Assembly (NCBI RefSeq): GCF_026191675.1
Contig: NZ_JAKRRY010000045.1
Span: 1 to 40,997, forward strand
Direction of reading: 5' to 3'
Source of the DNA: Vibrio qingdaonensis
Lineage (GTDB): Bacteria > Pseudomonadota > Gammaproteobacteria > Enterobacterales > Vibrionaceae
DNA length: 40,997 nucleotides
Position numbers and translations under genes: made by a program. Shown piece by piece: positions 1 to 6,793 of the stretch; within the stretch, counting starts at the first letter, position 1; each line of letters starts with the position of its first letter. The notes beneath the pieces are model-generated. The model searched no databases. It was not told the origin of the DNA and saw only the letters and a program-made list of their open reading frames with translations.

Positions 1-2
1 TT

Positions 3-245
3 GCCTTTCCAAATGCGGACGTGGGGTATGACATGACGCCACGCTCTTTGGGAATGGCTATCATGCTGTTTCTTTTTGAGAAGTTCTACCGTAGTGCAAG
101 GAAACACGGTTTAAAAGCCGAAACCAAGCACTTTGAGACTCTGTTAAATCAATTATCAAATTATGTGTACCAACTTCCCAATATGGACGAGATTTTTCGT
201 GTTCATTGGGCGTTGAGTTGGGAAGACCGACTGAAACACGCATAA
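3..245 (+). CDS. C-terminal part of an unknown protein (partial)
   Basis: An open frame enters from the left edge and stops at 245. A GTG at 21 and an ATG at 33 lie in frame, but neither has a clear ribosome binding site and the frame stays open to position 3, so this is most likely the end of a longer gene. The visible 80 residues contain a hydrophobic patch (GMAIMLFLFEKFY) followed by a helical, charged tail. I do not recognise a family. It reads in the same direction as ardC, about 100 bp upstream of it. Confidence 0.5.
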   Translation, partial: AFPNADVGYDMTPRSLGMAIMLFLFEKFYRSARKHGLKAETKHFETLLNQLSNYVYQLPNMDEIFRVHWALSWEDRLKHA

Positions 246-278
246 CAACAATCATTTGTAGCGGAACACTCCGCAAGG

Positions 279-301
279 CAATGCCAGTTCGTCTGGCATT
301 G
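279..301. repeat. Perfect 9-bp hairpin between gene tail and ardC
   Basis: CAATGCCAG and CTGGCATTG form a perfect stem around a 5-nt loop, 34 bp after the stop at 245. No T-run follows on either strand, so it is not a classic intrinsic terminator. It may stabilise the upstream mRNA 3' end. Confidence 0.5.
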
Positions 302-351
302 GCCAGCCGAATTAGCCCTTTATTAAATGACTAATTCAAGGAGTGGTTCTT

Positions 352-1245
352 ATGACTACACACCAATCAAAAACAGACTTTTACCAGGAAGTGACAAACC
401 AAATCATAGAAGCGTTGGAGCAAGGCATTAAGCCATGGTCATGCCCTTGGGACGTGTCTCAAGCGTCAGGTATTCCAAGCAATTTTTCGACGCATTCAGA
501 GTATCAAGGCATGAATATCATGCTGCTTTGGATGAGTGCTCAACTGCATCGTTTTTCGTCGTCGCAGTGGCTGACTTTCAAGCAAGCGAAAGCACTTGAG
601 GGACAGGTACGAAAAGGCGAGAAAGGAACGCATATATTTTTTTACAAAACGGTAGAAAAAACGAGTGTGAATGAAAAAGGCAAGGAAGTGGAGGAAAGCT
701 ATCCGATGTTGAAAACGTATTGCGTTTTCAACCTTGACCAGGTGGAAGGGATTGAGCGTCCAGCCTCTATTGAGGCAGAGGGCAACCATGACATAGAAAC
801 GTTGGACAATGTGGAAGCATTTATTGCACAGACTGGCGCGTCGTTAAGTTATCACGGTCAGAAAGCGTTTTTCAGACCATCGACAGACGAGATAGTGATA
901 CCAGAGCGTGAGCGATTCCATCATACGGCGGATTTGTATGCCACAATCATGCACGAGTTAACGCACTGGACGGGTCATAAGAGCCGTCTAAATCGCGATA
1001 GCAAAGGTAGATTTGGGAGTAAGGATTACGCGTTTGAGGAGTTAGTGGCAGAGTTAGGCGCGGCGTTTTTAATGGCGGACTTTGGCATAACTGGAGAAGT
1101 ACAGCACGAATCGTACATTGCAAGTTGGTTAGAGGTATTGAAGAATGACAAGCGTTATATCTTCAAAGCAGCGACCCAAGCGAGCAAAGCACATCAATAT
1201 TTGAAAGCGTTTCTAAACGACCACAAGACGTTAGAAGCGGCATAA
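352..1245 (+). CDS. ardC: ArdC-type antirestriction protein (ssDNA-binding plus zincin domain)
   Basis: The 297-aa protein has two parts. Residues 1-125 look like the ArdC N-terminal ssDNA-binding domain (YQGMNIMLLW near 51-60, WLTFKQAK then VRKGEKG near 73-92). Residues 155-297 are a zincin-like metallopeptidase domain with HELTH at 201-205 and a downstream glutamate in EELVAELGAAF. In the family, ArdC-like proteins bind single-stranded DNA and protect incoming plasmid DNA from restriction; that role here is inferred. I place the start at ATG 352, 8 bp after AAGGAG, not at the upstream in-frame GTG 343. A strong terminator follows at 1254, so it is probably a single-gene unit expressed in recipients. 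Confidence 0.88.
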   Translation: MTTHQSKTDFYQEVTNQIIEALEQGIKPWSCPWDVSQASGIPSNFSTHSEYQGMNIMLLWMSAQLHRFSSSQWLTFKQAKALEGQVRKGEKGTHIFFYKTVEKTSVNEKGKEVEESYPMLKTYCVFNLDQVEGIERPASIEAEGNHDIETLDNVEAFIAQTGASLSYHGQKAFFRPSTDEIVIPERERFHHTADLYATIMHELTHWTGHKSRLNRDSKGRFGSKDYAFEELVAELGAAFLMADFGITGEVQHESYIASWLEVLKNDKRYIFKAATQASKAHQYLKAFLNDHKTLEAA

Positions 1246-1253
1246 TAAAAATG

Positions 1254-1281
1254 CCCGATAGTTCACACTATCGGGTTTTTT
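1254..1281 (+). terminator. Intrinsic terminator after ardC
   Basis: A perfect 9-bp stem (CCCGATAGT / ACTATCGGG) with a TCAC loop is followed by six Ts. It lies 9 bp past the ardC stop. The same stem sequence recurs at 2983, and its core recurs at 1752-1790. Confidence 0.92.
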
Positions 1282-1402
1282 ACGTTTGATAGCAGGTTAA
1301 ATGATATTGAGAATGTTCCCTAAGTGAGTTGATATACATCGGTTGAATGACTGCAATAAGAACGATAATCTAGTGACACTCGTGACTGGTAGGGACTTTG
1401 TG

Positions 1403-1729
1403 ATGGCTTTTAATGAAGAAAAATACGATAACATCCAGGATAAACTGTCTTCTGAGGATTTTACGAGCTTGAACCGGCTCGCTTATCAAGCTGGTATCCG
1501 TGATCTGATTGACGAAACAGAAATTATGAGTGGCATTGCTCGGAAAGCATTGGATTATGCGCTTGATGAGAACACCAAGTCGCATCTAGAAGACTTACAT
1601 GAAAAAGTTGAAGTGTTAAGTATGGAGGTGTCAGGGTTAATTGACACGCTTGAAAAAATTAACGAAAAACTGGCCGAAGCTGAACAGGTTCTTCTTGATA
1701 ATGTCTATGACGATGATGAATGGGATTAA
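1403..1729 (+). CDS. Small acidic helical protein, unknown function
   Basis: A 108-aa product from ATG 1403, which has AGGGAC about 7 bp upstream; an earlier in-frame TTG at 1343 lacks a binding site. The protein is rich in Glu, Asp, Leu and Lys, with a probable coiled coil across residues 55-100 (EDLHEKVEVL then DTLEKINEKLAEAEQVL) and a very acidic end (DDDEWD). No enzymatic motif is visible and I do not recognise a family. It sits between two terminators, apart from ardC. Confidence 0.6.
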   Translation: MAFNEEKYDNIQDKLSSEDFTSLNRLAYQAGIRDLIDETEIMSGIARKALDYALDENTKSHLEDLHEKVEVLSMEVSGLIDTLEKINEKLAEAEQVLLDNVYDDDEWD

Positions 1730-1751
1730 CCTATGTGTGATGGGAGCAGGT

Positions 1752-1790
1752 AAAAAAACCGATAGCGAACACGTAAACTATCGGTTTTTT
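1752..1790. terminator. Bidirectional terminator
   Basis: AACCGATAG and CTATCGGTT are flanked by A-runs and T-runs on the two sides, with a 12-nt loop. It can end the plus-strand gene stopping at 1729 and, on the other strand, the small gene whose stop is at 1814. Confidence 0.85.
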
Positions 1791-1893
1791 GTTCAGTGGA
1801 TTGAGGACCAATGTCACTTTTGTCTTGCAGGCCGCCACTGCCCCTCAGATTTGTGAGCAACAACCAACCCCAAAATGTCCTTAATTGTCGTCG

Positions 1894-1952
1894 AACATTA
1901 AAGTTTGGAACTCGACAATAAAGACTAGAACTATGACAATATAGTTCGAAAC
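1894..1952 (+). repeat. Three packed TnsB-like binding sites, right-type end
   Basis: Three 18-bp copies lie at 1894-1911 (AACATTAAAGTTTGGAAC), 1914-1931 (GACAATAAAGACTAGAAC) and 1935-1952 (GACAATATAGTTCGAAAC), spaced 20-21 bp apart. They match the pattern GACAATAAAGNNNNNAAC of Tn7 ends. Tight packing is typical of the Tn7 right end. Confidence 0.88.
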
Positions 1953-2038
1953 TTTTCGATGCTTTTTGTATTCGTTTATTTTCGCTCTGAGAAGGTTTTG
2001 CCCTAAGTGTGCTATGATTAAAACTGGTAATTCATATA

Positions 2039-2169
2039 GTTAGGTATTTTTGCTATACAGTAAGTAATAGCGAAAGGAATTACTTGGTTCATAGTTGCAC
2101 GTATAGCTAACAACGACAAAAGGGACCTGATGCAGCAGTGAAGAACGCCTCCTCATAGGAGACGTCTTT
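2039..2169 (+). other. Possible structured RNA or regulatory segment inside the mini-Tn7
   Basis: The plus strand shows nested complementarity: GCTATAC near 2054 pairs with GTATAGC near 2102, enclosing AAGTAAT / ATTACTT around a purine-rich loop. A further hairpin at 2145-2165 (ACGCCTCC / GGAGACGT, one mismatch) is followed by TCTTTC. The hairpin also lies just past the stop of the minus-strand cargo gene and could end its mRNA. There is no ORF here. Whether it is transcribed is unknown. Confidence 0.35.
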
Positions 2170-2185
2170 CATCTACATTTCCGCG

Positions 2186-2401
2186 TTAAGCTGGATCTTT
2201 CAAATTCGGCTTATCGGCTATAACAAAGGGCTTAAATTCAGTGTGTGTAATGCGCGTTTTGTCCAGTTTATTCTTTGCCGTCCATTGAGTGTTATCTCTT
2301 AGATATTTTCTGTTGTATTCAGATTTCGATTTACCAACCAGCCCTAAATGATAATCCATTTCATGATCTTCGCTAAAATTCACGTAATCCCAATCGTTCA
2401 T
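2186..2401 (-). CDS. Cargo protein of the mini-Tn7, unknown function
   Basis: A 71-aa product starting MNDWDYVNFSEDHEMDYHL. I chose ATG 2401, which has AGAGG 8 bp upstream, over an upstream in-frame ATG at 2482 that would lack one. The N-terminal 25 residues are acidic and aromatic; the middle is basic (KSKSEYNRKYLRDN). No membrane segment or catalytic motif is visible and I do not recognise the family. It is the only protein gene in the element, so it is either passenger cargo or the remnant of a larger load. Confidence 0.55.
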   Translation of the reverse strand: MNDWDYVNFSEDHEMDYHLGLVGKSKSEYNRKYLRDNTQWTAKNKLDKTRITHTEFKPFVIADKPNLKDPA

Positions 2402-2594
2402 CGGAAAACCTCTTTTTAAGTTTATGCAATATTGCGTATATGGATATGTGGGGCTTGGAGGGATTTTCAAGGAGGAGCACATGTTTTTTTAAGATGATTA
2501 TTGATTATATGGAATATTGGGGGGTCCTATACTTGAACTAATGCAAATATTACTAAATTAGAAAGATTGCTATCACGGAAATGTCCAAAAGTGA

Positions 2595-2734
2595 ATTTCG
2601 AACTTTGTTACCACACTTTCTTTGGATAGCCACGTTGACTGAGTCTAAGTTTCGATCTTTATTGTCATTATTGGCTTCTAGTTGCCACGATTGGAACACA
2701 CTTTGGAAGTAGAAAAGTTTCAAACTTTAATGTC
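2595..2734 (-). repeat. Dispersed TnsB-like binding sites, left-type end
   Basis: Inverted relative to the other end, clear sites lie at 2717-2734 (GTTTCAAACTTTAATGTC) and 2649-2666 (GTTTCGATCTTTATTGTC), and a weaker one at 2595-2612 (ATTTCGAACTTTGTTACC). Spacing is about 55-70 bp, resembling the Tn7 left end. Confidence 0.82.
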
Positions 2735-2982
2735 CACCGACATTAATTTCGATAAACGCAGCACATTCAGGGGCTGCATTACTGGCTGACGTTTTTGCAC
2801 CACTTAGCGACTTCATGTGAATTGTTTCTTCACTCAAGTACTGTTGATCTTTATCTCGATAGGTAACGGTATAAGCGGGCATAACTATCCTTATTAACTG
2901 AATTTTCCCTGTAATTTATCAGGTTTTCATTGGTATCAAAAAGCAGATTTTGGATAGTGAGGAACACGAGCCGCCCAAAGTG

Positions 2983-3012
2983 CCCGATAGTTTATACTAT
3001 CGGGCTTTCTTT
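2983..3012 (+). terminator. Terminator with the same stem as the ardC terminator
   Basis: CCCGATAGT / ACTATCGGG with a TTAT loop is followed by CTTTCTTTT on the plus strand. Genes on both sides are on the minus strand, so its T-run faces away from them. It may act on the minus strand without a T-run, or mark a plus-strand transcript end. The remaining gap 2883-2982 shows nothing else convincing. Confidence 0.6.
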
Positions 3013-3016
3013 TGAG

Positions 3017-3244
3017 TTAAGCACAGTGGTCAATTGGGGATGGGTAGAGCGTGTGGCCATCTGAAAATGACAAACTGGCTATATGGGATACATTGACCTG
3101 ATGAAGCAAGTCTTTAGGGAGGGTTGTACTCATAAAAGTACAATACAGATGGCGTGAGGCGGTATCAGCCTGATGGAGCAATCCTTGTAATTGCTCTGGA
3201 GTCAGCGCCACAATAAAGTGGCACTCTTCGATAGTGCTAGACAT
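3017..3244 (-). CDS. Small protein, paralogue of the gene at 38130-38576
   Basis: A 75-aa product whose ATG overlaps the topB stop by one base (TAATG), so translation is probably coupled. The middle and end (LYCTF ... LSFSDGHTLYP) resemble LFCYF ... VSFANAHTIYP in the 148-aa protein near the head of the VirB operon. Order, spacing and the HT-hydrophobic-YP motif are shared. Function unknown; both copies sit at the edges of the transfer operons. No signal peptide or membrane helix. Confidence 0.7.
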   Translation of the reverse strand: MSSTIEECHFIVALTPEQLQGLLHQADTASRHLYCTFMSTTLPKDLLHQVNVSHIASLSFSDGHTLYPSPIDHCA

Positions 3245-5460
3245 TACAACTCACCTTTGTCTCTATCTGGGCGCCCATCTTTGTCAAAATAACGAACCTG
3301 ACAACTAGGGAAGCCAGAGCATCCCCACCAAAAGTTGCCAGGCTTTTTCGTCGGACGCTGGATTAACGGTTTGCCACATTGACCACACGCTTCATCTTCA
3401 CGTACCGTGCCGCTATTTTGTTTGGGCTTGGGGTTAAGATTCGGCTTCCCATTATCGTCAGGAAATGTGGTTTTGCAATCGGGGTAACGATTACAAGCCC
3501 AGAATGCCCCGTTTTTGCCGTTACGTTTCAACAATCGCCCTTGTTGACATGTAGGACAAGTGATCCCTTCCTTTGCTGTGATGGGGACGCCATGCTCTTT
3601 GACATGCTCGACCTGGTGCTCGATGTACTTATCCACCGCCGCGATAAAGCGCTCTAAGTCATACTCTTGCTTTGCGATTAAATCAAAATCCCCTTCCCAA
3701 ATCGCAGAGATGTCGGGCATGATGATTTCAGATGGAAGTAGGGCACAAAACTCTTGTCCTGCTTCGGTGGTTTTAAAGACAGGGTTTTTGTAGCCTTTCT
3801 CTTTGCCAACCTGTATCAAATGTTTCAAGCTACGCAATTTTTCGATGTGACCACTTCGCGTCGCCTCTGTCCCAATTGAGCCATTTTCTCCACGGGTGTT
3901 TTTATCTTTGGCTTCCAATTGCTTACGCAGCGCCACGTCTTTAACGAACTTCGCCGCTTCGGTCATCGCCTTGAGCAAACTGGCGTCATCGAAGAGTTTC
4001 GGCGGTTTAGTGTCTTTCTCGATGACCTCGACCGCGTGACAAGGTCCCGTTTCGTCTTTTGACAGCGTAGTGAGATCCCCCTGCTGCGCATTGGGCTTGT
4101 CCTGGTGTTCGCCTTTAAAGAGGACTTCCCAGCCTTGAGTGAGCAATGTGGATTGCGTGGCGCGATAGATACGGCTCATGACGCAGCCCACATCGACGGT
4201 GGTCTTTTCTCTGACGGATTCAGGATAGAACAACCCAATGAAGTGCTTGGCGACCAGTTCATAAATACGCTGCTCTTTTTCAGATAGCGTTGACGCATCG
4301 CCTTGTTTTTCCGTTGGGATAATGGCGTGGTGCGCTTCAATTTTAGAGGCGTTAAACGCCTTATGCGTCGAGCTAAGGGCGGCGCCATGTAATTGAGAGG
4401 TAAGACTCGGCATCGTAGCTTTGATCGCATTGAGGATATCAGGCGCCGCCTCTAGGTGGGCGTCACTGAGGTATTGGTTATCACTTCGTGGATAAGTGAG
4501 TAGCTTGTGCTTCTCGTACAGAGCCTGAACAATGTCGAGGGTGTCTTTGGGTTTATAGCCCCAACGCTTTGACGCTTCAATTTGCAGTTTGGAGAGATTA
4601 AACGGCATAGGCGGCTGACGCGTTTCTTTTTTGGTTTCGACGTGCTTAATGGTCCCTTCGGCTCCGGTGTCGGCTATTTTGATGGAATGAGCTTGCGCTC
4701 CATCAATCAAGCGATTGTCTTCGTCTAAAAACAGGTGTTCATTCGGTTGCAGTTTGCCTTTTACTGTTTGATGGCCAAACTGAAACGTCCCGTATAACTC
4801 AAAGTAGGTGTGTTTTTGGTGGTTCTGGTTCGCTAAGGTTCGTTCATTGACCATACCGATTAGGGCGCTGATGACTCGACCAATATTGAGCACACTATCA
4901 AAGCCTTTTTCACGAGCTTTTAGGGTATAAGATCGAGTGAGGTTATAGCCAAAAGACTGATCGGCCAATGCTCTGGCCATGGCTTTTTGCGTTAATGGCA
5001 AAAACTCAGCATTGGGACGCATGTTCGCCAGGGCTTTTTTCACCGGCTTATCGTTTAAGTCGGCGATTAATAGTCGCTCAACGGGTTTGGTGTTGCCTGC
5101 ATACATCAAGATTTCATCAATCAATAAACAGCCTTCTGGATCAGGATCGCCCGCATGGACAATGCGGTCTGCTTTTTTTATCCAATCGAGCACAATCCCC
5201 AATTGTTTTTTTGATTCTTGGCGAGGTTTGAATTTCGGAGGGTAAGGCGTTTTGATGGGTAAGCTGTCCAGAGTCCAGCGTTTAAGGCTCTCGTCGTAGT
5301 CTTCGGGATCGAACAATGCCAGTAAGTGCCCGAAACACCAGGTGACAATGTCACTGCCTTTTTGGTAATAGCCGTGTTTCTTTTCTGTGTCAGGGTTGCC
5401 GCCCAGTCCTTTAAAAATGGCGGTGGCGAGGGAAGGTTTTTCAGCAATAAATACGCGCAT
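3244..5460 (-). CDS. topB: Plasmid DNA topoisomerase III (type IA), TraE/TopB-like
   Basis: The 738-aa protein starts MRVFIAEKPS, the type IA Toprim entry motif. The acidic Toprim motif is at 105-110 as DPDPEG, where DPDREG is usual, so an Arg is replaced by Pro. The nucleophile is probably Tyr323 in LLTYPRSD. The C-terminus has two four-cysteine zinc ribbons (about 655-682 and 703-733), with CPTC, CNRYPDC, CGQC and CSGFPSC. Family enzymes pass single strands and resolve replication or transfer intermediates. GGAG lies 7 bp before ATG 5460. It follows the relaxase gene beyond a hairpin terminator and precedes a coupled small gene. Confidence 0.93.
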   Translation of the reverse strand: MRVFIAEKPSLATAIFKGLGGNPDTEKKHGYYQKGSDIVTWCFGHLLALFDPEDYDESLKRWTLDSLPIKTPYPPKFKPRQESKKQLGIVLDWIKKADRIVHAGDPDPEGCLLIDEILMYAGNTKPVERLLIADLNDKPVKKALANMRPNAEFLPLTQKAMARALADQSFGYNLTRSYTLKAREKGFDSVLNIGRVISALIGMVNERTLANQNHQKHTYFELYGTFQFGHQTVKGKLQPNEHLFLDEDNRLIDGAQAHSIKIADTGAEGTIKHVETKKETRQPPMPFNLSKLQIEASKRWGYKPKDTLDIVQALYEKHKLLTYPRSDNQYLSDAHLEAAPDILNAIKATMPSLTSQLHGAALSSTHKAFNASKIEAHHAIIPTEKQGDASTLSEKEQRIYELVAKHFIGLFYPESVREKTTVDVGCVMSRIYRATQSTLLTQGWEVLFKGEHQDKPNAQQGDLTTLSKDETGPCHAVEVIEKDTKPPKLFDDASLLKAMTEAAKFVKDVALRKQLEAKDKNTRGENGSIGTEATRSGHIEKLRSLKHLIQVGKEKGYKNPVFKTTEAGQEFCALLPSEIIMPDISAIWEGDFDLIAKQEYDLERFIAAVDKYIEHQVEHVKEHGVPITAKEGITCPTCQQGRLLKRNGKNGAFWACNRYPDCKTTFPDDNGKPNLNPKPKQNSGTVREDEACGQCGKPLIQRPTKKPGNFWWGCSGFPSCQVRYFDKDGRPDRDKGEL

Positions 5461-5473
5461 GATGGTGCTCCAA

Positions 5474-5502
5474 TAAAAAACGCTCTACCGAATGGAGAGC
5501 GT
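5474..5502 (-). terminator. Intrinsic terminator between relaxase and topB
   Basis: Read on the minus strand, ACGCTCT / AGAGCGT close a 9-nt loop with extra internal pairing and are followed by six Ts. It lies after the relaxase stop (5526) and before the topB start (5460), so it can limit read-through into topB. Confidence 0.8.
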
Positions 5503-5525
5503 AATTAGGGTTGATAGGAATAGGG

Positions 5526-6275
5526 TTATCGAGTGACTTGCAGGTTTTTTAAACCGTCGAGCGTCAGAATGATGAAATGATCATTTCGGTAGTGCTCAAA
5601 CGGTTGTCTTGATTCGTCAAAGGCGATGTATTTCACGTTATCGAAACGTCGATTGAGGTGTTTCTCAAAATTATCGCCTTTGACGACATACACCGCACCT
5701 TGCCAGTAGCCTTTGTTGTAGGCCACGATGTGACTTTTCAAAATCGAGCGATAGCGAGCTGGGGTTTTTAACGTCAATTCCGTTTCGATGGCGTAATTGA
5801 CACCTGTAGGTGCAGTGAATACAGCATCAGGGCGGTGTTCAACGTCGTATTTGTCTTTGAAGACTTGACGGTCACCGTTTTGCCAACTGTGCCAACCTTG
5901 TTTAGACAGCGTCAAGTAAACTCGTTGGTTCATTAATGTGTGGTTAAGAGTGGTAAATTTAACGCGTGAGGGTTCAAACGCTTGCGTGACGGGAGGGCTG
6001 CTTTCATCATAATCACATTCTCCCAACCCTTGTTCGGTGATCCCCCACAGTGTAATATCGCCTGACTCAAAATGTAAGGTGTGCTTTTGAATGAGGTTTT
6101 CAGAAATAAGCTTTCGAAGTAACCTATAACACCCAGACTTATCAACGATACCTAAGAGCGTAATGATATTATTCAAATTCGAATAACCCTCCATACTCAA
6201 AAAGTTCAACACTAGTTGACGTTTTTCTTTGTTTCTGCTTTTTGCGTGGTGAATAGATTCAAAGAGTCCATCCAT
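5526..6275 (-). CDS. mobC: MOBC-type relaxase / replication-relaxation family protein
   Basis: A 249-aa protein. Residues 15-80 look like a winged helix (repeated Leu/Ile, helix then TLWGITEQG). Residues 105-230 fit the Replic_Relax/MOBC fold: HTLMNQRVYLTL, then HRPDAVF (Asp150), AIETELTLK (Glu164, Glu166, Lys170), a PD-(D/E)XK-like arrangement. MOBC relaxases such as MobC of CloDF13 are of similar length (about 240 aa), lack the HUH motif and sit beside their coupling protein, as here. Predicted role: nick oriT and pilot the strand. The strong AAGGAGG lies inside the end of the preceding gene, 2 bp away, so the genes are coupled. Confidence 0.72.
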   Translation of the reverse strand: MDGLFESIHHAKSRNKEKRQLVLNFLSMEGYSNLNNIITLLGIVDKSGCYRLLRKLISENLIQKHTLHFESGDITLWGITEQGLGECDYDESSPPVTQAFEPSRVKFTTLNHTLMNQRVYLTLSKQGWHSWQNGDRQVFKDKYDVEHRPDAVFTAPTGVNYAIETELTLKTPARYRSILKSHIVAYNKGYWQGAVYVVKGDNFEKHLNRRFDNVKYIAFDESRQPFEHYRNDHFIILTLDGLKNLQVTR

Positions 6276-6277
6276 CG

Positions 6278-6793
6278 CTATCCTCCTTTTCGGAATTTAT
6301 GGAATTGAACGGCGGTGTACGACAATCGATTGAGCAGTTTTTTAAGCTGGTTAATATGTCGGCTTTTCTCCTGCTTGCTGATGTGCGTCATCATTTCACC
6401 GCTTTTCAGCGCTTTTTCTATGTCTGCAAACAACGCGTCCGTTTCTAAGAAGGCTTTTAGTAGCATAGCGGGGGCGGAGTTGAGCTTCTTTTCATCAAAA
6501 TGCAACGCGTATTGCTGAAACTGGACGGGAGTGAAGTCGATATCGCCACACGACCCAGATAGGGTTTGGTGTGCTTCTCTAATGCTTTGACGGTACGCCA
6601 TTAAACTTTCCTCAATATCTTGTAGCGTTGCTTCGGCAAACTTTTTTACCTCTTTGTGCCTAGGGTTGGAAGCAAAGGCCAGAACTGAAAACACACTGTC
6701 ATAGGTGAACTTTCCATCGATCGAATGCGGCTTGGTTTGGGAATGAGGTGTGTCCCATAAGTAGTGTAAGGTTTGGTTAGAGAGTGTCAGCAT
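6278..6793 (-). CDS. AcaB/DUF1845-like conjugation-associated protein (tentative)
   Basis: A 171-aa all-helical protein that overlaps the end of the coupling-protein gene by 17 bp and ends 2 bp before the relaxase start. The C-terminal half (APAMLLKAFLETDALFADIE, then RLSYTAVQFHKF) resembles the pattern of DUF1845/AcaB-like proteins of integrative conjugative elements. That similarity is from memory and weak. Placement between coupling protein and relaxase suggests a relaxosome accessory or a regulator. No membrane helix and no catalytic motif are visible. AAGGA lies 8 bp before the start. Confidence 0.55.
   Translation of the reverse strand: MLTLSNQTLHYLWDTPHSQTKPHSIDGKFTYDSVFSVLAFASNPRHKEVKKFAEATLQDIEESLMAYRQSIREAHQTLSGSCGDIDFTPVQFQQYALHFDEKKLNSAPAMLLKAFLETDALFADIEKALKSGEMMTHISKQEKSRHINQLKKLLNRLSYTAVQFHKFRKGG

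Larger units (their letters stand above)
1886..2742. mobile_element. Non-autonomous Tn7-like element (mini-Tn7) with TTAAT duplication
   Basis: The element is 857 bp, begins TGTCGTCGAACATTAAAG and ends with the complement of TGTCGGTGGACATTAAAG. The outer 26 bp of the two ends match at 22 positions. TTAAT at 1881-1885 and 2743-2747 is a 5-bp direct repeat, the duplication length of Tn7. Internal 18-bp sites resemble known Tn7 TnsB sites (core GACAATAAAG). No tnsA, tnsB, tnsC or target selector is present; only one small gene is carried. Movement would need transposase in trans. The interrupted host gene can be rebuilt in frame, which fixes the boundaries. The left (1886) end has tightly packed sites as in a Tn7 right end; the 2742 end has spread sites as in a Tn7 left end. 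Confidence 0.92.
1814..2882 (-). pseudogene. 68-aa gene split by a Tn7-like mini-element
   Basis: On the minus strand ATG at 2882, 5 bp after AAGGA, opens a frame that runs 45 codons (starting MPAYTVTYRDKDQQYL) to the right edge of the mini-element. It then hits a stop inside the element (GGH then TAA at about 2728). Deleting the element plus one copy of the TTAAT duplication joins 2748 directly to 1885. The frame then continues for 23 more codons (DILGLVVAHKSEGQWR) to a TGA at 1814. The exact in-frame join is seen in the sequence; that the gene was functional is inferred. Family unknown. The truncated product may still be made. Confidence 0.85.

Noticed and set aside
1886..2742. Possible CRISPR-associated transposon (type I-F3 or V-K)
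   Set aside because: No cas genes, no CRISPR repeats and no tniQ; the ends match classic Tn7 sites rather than the I-F3 element ends I remember.
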